This document shows positions 60,232-62,533 of a DNA stretch of 62,533 nucleotides, one piece after another. The DNA lies in IMG/VR virus record IMGVR_UViG_3300022221_000007, positions 1 to 62,533 of that record; one strand, written 5' to 3'. How positions within the stretch are numbered: the first letter of the stretch is position 1; every line of letters starts with the position of its first letter. Position numbers and translations under genes: made by a program. A model generated the notes under the pieces. It was not told the DNA's origin. It ran no database searches and saw nothing but the letters and a program-made list of their open reading frames with translations. This DNA is from a virus.

Positions 60232-60459
60232 TTATACCTTAAAAAATTCTTTCATACCACCAGTACCATGAAGAGAAGCACCATCAGATAAACGAATTGC
60301 TGTAGGGATACCTCGAACACGGTGTTTTTGAACACGTTCAGCATCTTCAGCAGCCATAACAAACTCAAACTTAACTCCGTTATTTTTAGCGAAGTCTTTC
60401 ATAGTCCCACAGTGAGCACAGTCTTCTGTAGCTGCACCAAAAATTAAAAAATCTGACAT
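60232..60459 (-). CDS. Thioredoxin/glutaredoxin-like protein
   Basis: 75 aa. The motif CAHC at residues 14-17 and GIPTA with the cis-Pro near 51-53 define a small thioredoxin fold. Phages use such proteins as reductant for ribonucleotide reductase or as polymerase factor (T7 uses host thioredoxin). No reductase gene is visible here. Binding site in the AT-rich stretch upstream of the ATG. Confidence 0.8.
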   Translation of the reverse strand: MSDFLIFGAATEDCAHCGTMKDFAKNNGVKFEFVMAAEDAERVQKHRVRGIPTAIRLSDGASLHGTGGMKEFFKV

Positions 60460-60485
60460 ATTTTTGATATTCCTTATAAATTTTT

Positions 60486-60547
60486 AAAAAAGAGTTCTGA
60501 GAATTTGTTTTCGCAGACAAGTAGATAGTAACCCAGAACTCTTTTTT
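60486..60547 (-). terminator. Stem-closed element ending in T-run (terminator or small RNA)
   Basis: AAAAAAGAGTTCTG and CAGAACTCTTTTTT are exact 14-bp complements around a 34-nt interior. On the minus strand the 3' arm ends in T6, as in intrinsic terminators, but the loop is unusually long. It could also be the terminator-bearing body of a small RNA. Confidence 0.55.
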
Positions 60548-60561
60548 AATCATTTACAAAA

Positions 60562-60583
60562 AATCCCGCTTATTCGCGGGATT
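60562..60583 (-). terminator. Intrinsic terminator
   Basis: AATCCCGC-GAATAA-GCGGGATT on the minus strand is followed by TTTT. It ends the transcript of the genes upstream (60.6-62.5 kb). Together with the element next to it this makes a tandem terminator. Confidence 0.75.
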
Positions 60584-60594
60584 CCTTTTTGCTT

Positions 60595-60903
60595 TTAATA
60601 GTTTGGTTTTAAATTTCGCCAACCAACCTCAAACTTTGCCACCATCGCTTTAAGTGCAGTTTCAGTTTTGGTCCTAACAGCGAATACGCCTTCCGGCTTT
60701 ATCGATCGTCTGCTAAGAAATAGTGTTATAAGAGAAAACAGCAGTACGGAAGCAACGAAAGCTTGAACAGCACTTACCGGCATTACAGCCATGTAAGGCG
60801 TATCAGAGCTAACTGATGCAGCCGAAACCATTACTGAGTTAATTGTTGGCAGAAACATAACTGCAGACACAATTAACACCAGCAGGATAAACAGTTTTCG
60901 CAT
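60595..60903 (-). CDS. Membrane protein, 102 aa
   Basis: Signal-anchor-like N-terminus (MRKLFILLVLIVSAVMFLPTI) and a second hydrophobic segment near 46-66 (AVQAFVASVLLFSLITLFL), then a basic C-terminus. Probably an inner-membrane protein with a periplasmic loop. No family. Confidence 0.55.
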   Translation of the reverse strand: MRKLFILLVLIVSAVMFLPTINSVMVSAASVSSDTPYMAVMPVSAVQAFVASVLLFSLITLFLSRRSIKPEGVFAVRTKTETALKAMVAKFEVGWRNLKPNY

Positions 60904-60976
60904 ATATCAATCCTCTTTTTTATTGGTTAAGGTTGGGTGGAACTACATTAATAACAAAAAAGTTAACTAAGGTAAA

Positions 60977-61165
60977 CTATTTCTGAAGTTTACTGCAATC
61001 GTAAACAGGAACAGCACGACCACTATGGTTAATAATAATCATTGTAGTTTTTGTACAAGTTTCTTCTACTTTTAAAACTCTACTTCTTGCGGAGTATATT
61101 CCATAAACTGCAACAGTAAGCAGGGTAGCTACTGCACATACAACTAGCCAGTCAGAAGTTTTCAT
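60977..61165 (-). CDS. Small membrane-anchored protein, 62 aa
   Basis: Hydrophobic N-terminal segment (residues 6-24, WLVVCAVATLLTVAVYGIY), then a periplasmic-looking tail with two Cys (ETCTKTT, YDCSKLQ). Could be a lipoprotein-like or disulfide-bonded accessory. ATG overlaps the stop of the upstream gene. Confidence 0.55.
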   Translation of the reverse strand: MKTSDWLVVCAVATLLTVAVYGIYSARSRVLKVEETCTKTTMIIINHSGRAVPVYDCSKLQK

Positions 61166-61332
61166 TCTTCTTTACCATAAGCTTTAAGTACTGACTTCGC
61201 AGCAAACTCCGCGTTGTGGCTAGAAATTCTACTTGTACTGATATCTGTAAGGCACTGTTTATAGGAATTAAGTTTTTCAACAAGTTTTGTGTAATCGTCA
61301 AAACTCATAGTCACTTCGGTAGTTACCGCCAT
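61162..61332 (-). CDS. Small hypothetical protein, 56 aa
   Basis: Reads MAVTTEVTMSFDDYTKLVEK, helical, ending KAYGKEE. The stop overlaps the ATG of the next gene (ATGA). The short start signal GAGTAAGTT fits this genome poorly, but the overlaps on both sides support a gene. A second ATG eight codons in is an alternative start. Confidence 0.5.
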   Translation of the reverse strand: MAVTTEVTMSFDDYTKLVEKLNSYKQCLTDISTSRISSHNAEFAAKSVLKAYGKEE

Positions 61333-61335
61333 AAC

Positions 61336-61635
61336 TTACTCCGCTAAGCCTAAGGCTTTTGAGTACGCATAGTACTTATCAACCTTCACAGTTTTCATAG
61401 TAGTACGTCGTGGATTTTCAGAAAAATCATAACCAAAATCATACCGGCTGTTTAAAATCCGGATGTTATCAATTAGATCGTTGATTTCAGTATGAAGACG
61501 TTCCCGGTTAGAAACTCCAATTGGCGGGTAGATTTCATCAAAACCAAAATCTTTAGTTTTGTTTACCATTTGAGCAATTTCACCAGCTTCTTCAGCAAGC
61601 TTTCCTAACAAGTATTGCAATTCAGTTTGAGGCAC
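61336..61635 (-). CDS. MazG-like NTP pyrophosphohydrolase
   Basis: 99 aa. It holds KLAEEAGEIAQM (Glu-Glu-x2-Glu helix) and HTEINDLIDNIRIL (Glu-x2-Asp helix), the metal-binding pattern of MazG-type enzymes that hydrolyse NTPs or (p)ppGpp-like nucleotides. Phage homologs probably tune nucleotide pools or the host stress response. The ATG is preceded by GGAGTAAATAG. Confidence 0.75.
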   Translation of the reverse strand: MPQTELQYLLGKLAEEAGEIAQMVNKTKDFGFDEIYPPIGVSNRERLHTEINDLIDNIRILNSRYDFGYDFSENPRRTTMKTVKVDKYYAYSKALGLAE

Positions 61636-61638
61636 TAT

Positions 61639-61839
61639 TTACTCCTTCCATTTTCCCGTATGTGAATTAAAGTTTTGAAGTTCTTTTTTAAGTGCTTTTA
61701 GAGTTTCCGGGTGTACTTTAGCTACTTTAAGTCTGCCTGCACAAAGTTGAGAAGTTTGAGCTACAGCTCTGTTAGCAATTCTTATTTGCCTTAAAGCCTC
61801 ATCACGGGTTCTTTCAATATCAAAATAAGAAAGAGTCAT
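61639..61839 (-). CDS. Small helical protein, 66 aa
   Basis: Basic helical protein (MTLSYFDIERTRDEALRQIRIANRAVAQTSQ...). No motif recognised. It fits tightly between neighbours and starts after GGAGACTAGTTT. Confidence 0.5.
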   Translation of the reverse strand: MTLSYFDIERTRDEALRQIRIANRAVAQTSQLCAGRLKVAKVHPETLKALKKELQNFNSHTGKWKE

Positions 61840-61842
61840 AAA

Positions 61843-61983
61843 CTAGTCTCCCATATCCTCATTACCGTCTTCCCAACCGTCATACCAAAATTCAGCATCG
61901 AGTCCAGAATACGGACAACTATTTTCACCCTCAAAAGCAGCAGATTTGCCTTCATCATAAATTGCTTGTTGTTCAGGAGTCAT
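61843..61983 (-). CDS. Rmf/CrpP-like small protein, 46 aa
   Basis: Reads [20 protein letters not shown], then NSCPYSGLDAEFWYDGWEDG. The opening YDEGKSAA...CPY...WYDGW pattern matches the Rmf/CrpP fold (ribosome modulation factor-type) found in phages and bacteria. A role at host ribosomes is possible but untested. Confidence 0.55.
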   Translation of the reverse strand: MTPEQQAIYDEGKSAAFEGENSCPYSGLDAEFWYDGWEDGNEDMGD

Positions 61984-62254
61984 CTTCAGCAACCTCCAAC
62001 TTAATTTGAACATTGTTCTCAGCCGTTAAAGGCTCGCAGGAAGAGACAGCGTAAACATACATGCCCATATCCCAGCAAGCGTCCTTGTCAGGAAATTCTT
62101 CAAAATCCGGAGTATCATGGCACTCACCATACAAAGCTGCTTCCATAGCTTCCTGCTTAGTATCAGCAGTAACTACATGGGTAGCATTTTTCTCAATATC
62201 ACCCAGGGTTAGTTCAAGTTTGACTAACCAATAGTTTTCAATTTGTTCACTCAT
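61973..62254 (-). CDS. Hypothetical protein, 93 aa
   Basis: Alpha/beta protein: [39 protein letters not shown] and a C-terminal acidic strand. The central unit resembles the small fold DTKQEAxExA found in phage proteins and in the 57-aa protein at 46504. The ATG overlaps the stop of the deformylase gene (ATGA). Confidence 0.55.
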   Translation of the reverse strand: MSEQIENYWLVKLELTLGDIEKNATHVVTADTKQEAMEAALYGECHDTPDFEEFPDKDACWDMGMYVYAVSSCEPLTAENNVQIKLEVAEDDS

Positions 62255-62533
62255 GCGATAGTCACTCCATTTAAGTGATCGATTTCATGTTGCATAACAA
62301 AAGCAAGAAAACCTCTTGCATCGATTTTAACCGGTTCCCAATTCTCATCGAATCCGGTAACTACAACACGTTTATGACGTTGCATATCTACCGATTCCCC
62401 AGGAAAAGATAAGCAACCTTCACCAAAGCTGGTAACTTTCTTACCGGGAGCTTTAGCGATAATAGGATTGATAATGGCAGTTCGAGTTGCACCATAGTTA
62501 ACTACGATAATACGTTCCAAGAGTCCTACTTGT
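62251..62533 (-). CDS. def: Peptide deformylase, C-terminal part (cut by window edge)
   Basis: The frame runs off the right edge; the first visible codons read [14 protein letters not shown], the end of motif 1. Motif 2 EGCLSFPG and motif 3 [10 protein letters not shown], holding the Cys and both His metal ligands and the catalytic Glu, are present. Deformylases remove formyl from nascent proteins. Phage versions are known, mainly in cyanophages and vibriophages. The true start lies right of the window. Confidence 0.9.
   Translation of the reverse strand, partial: QVGLLERIIVVNYGATRTAIINPIIAKAPGKKVTSFGEGCLSFPGESVDMQRHKRVVVTGFDENWEPVKIDARGFLAFVMQHEIDHLNGVTIA

Noticed and set aside
1-62533. Window as a complete circular genome
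   Set aside because: The truncated deformylase at the right edge and the truncated gene at the left edge are different proteins and their frames do not join.
1-62533. CRISPR array
   Set aside because: No regularly spaced direct repeats with unique spacers were seen; repeated sequences are inverted arms.
1-62533. Integrase, excisionase or lysogeny repressor
   Set aside because: No tyrosine or serine recombinase motif was found, so the RepL-like gene is the only hint of a non-lytic state.

Overview
This window looks like most of the genome of a lytic, tailed, N4-like phage (Schitoviridae-type podovirus). It has a virion RNA polymerase with T7-family catalytic motifs, a second phage RNA polymerase, an N4 gp56-type major capsid protein, N4-type portal and terminase, an N4-type SSB, a family A DNA polymerase and an archaeo-eukaryotic-type primase. 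I see no integrase, rRNA or host housekeeping operon. The sequence is AT-rich and most genes have a GGAG-AAA type ribosome binding site. A host cannot be named from the sequence. Both ends cut through leftward genes: at 1 a conserved phage protein, at 62533 a peptide deformylase. The two broken genes do not join, so this is not a closed circle cut at random.

Layout. 1-9.7 kb (leftward): accessory and regulatory genes, including an Nmad5-like protein, an SPFH membrane protein, the second RNA polymerase and many small Cys-rich or membrane proteins, separated by unusually structure-rich gaps. 9.7-12.7 kb (rightward): a control region with inverted repeats and hairpins, one with the same 13-nt core as the N4 vRNAP promoter P2 as I remember it. 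It is followed by a RepL-like initiator, a second winged-helix protein, a Tad2-like anti-Thoeris protein and a Gp49-family protein. 12.7-44.5 kb (rightward): GIY-YIG endonuclease, terminase, adaptor, tail fibres, fibre chaperone, lysis genes (M23 endopeptidase, 3-TM holin), portal, scaffold, capsid, a Calx-beta virion protein, internal virion proteins and the virion RNA polymerase. The polymerase is encoded as two genes, a 972-aa N-terminal part and a 2088-aa catalytic part. 44.5-62.5 kb (leftward): SSB, RecA-like ATPase, PD-(D/E)XK nuclease, a DNA polymerase split into separate polymerase and exonuclease genes, primase, AAA ATPase, UvrD-like helicase, then small accessory genes (DUF4326, thioredoxin-like, MazG-like, Rmf/CrpP-like, peptide deformylase).

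How it works together (inference from N4). The virion polymerase enters with the DNA and reads early hairpin promoters, perhaps including the one at 10.23 kb, which points into the RepL/Tad2 operon. The second polymerase then reads middle genes, and host polymerase or phage factors read the rightward structural block. Convergent transcription ends at the bidirectional terminator at 44.51 kb.

Most unusual points: the two-gene virion polymerase with an embedded zincin domain; a one-chain second polymerase with His where T7 has the selectivity Tyr; a plasmid-type RepL initiator with a palindromic operator; the split DNA polymerase; and repeated intergenic elements closed by perfect 11-14 bp stems.
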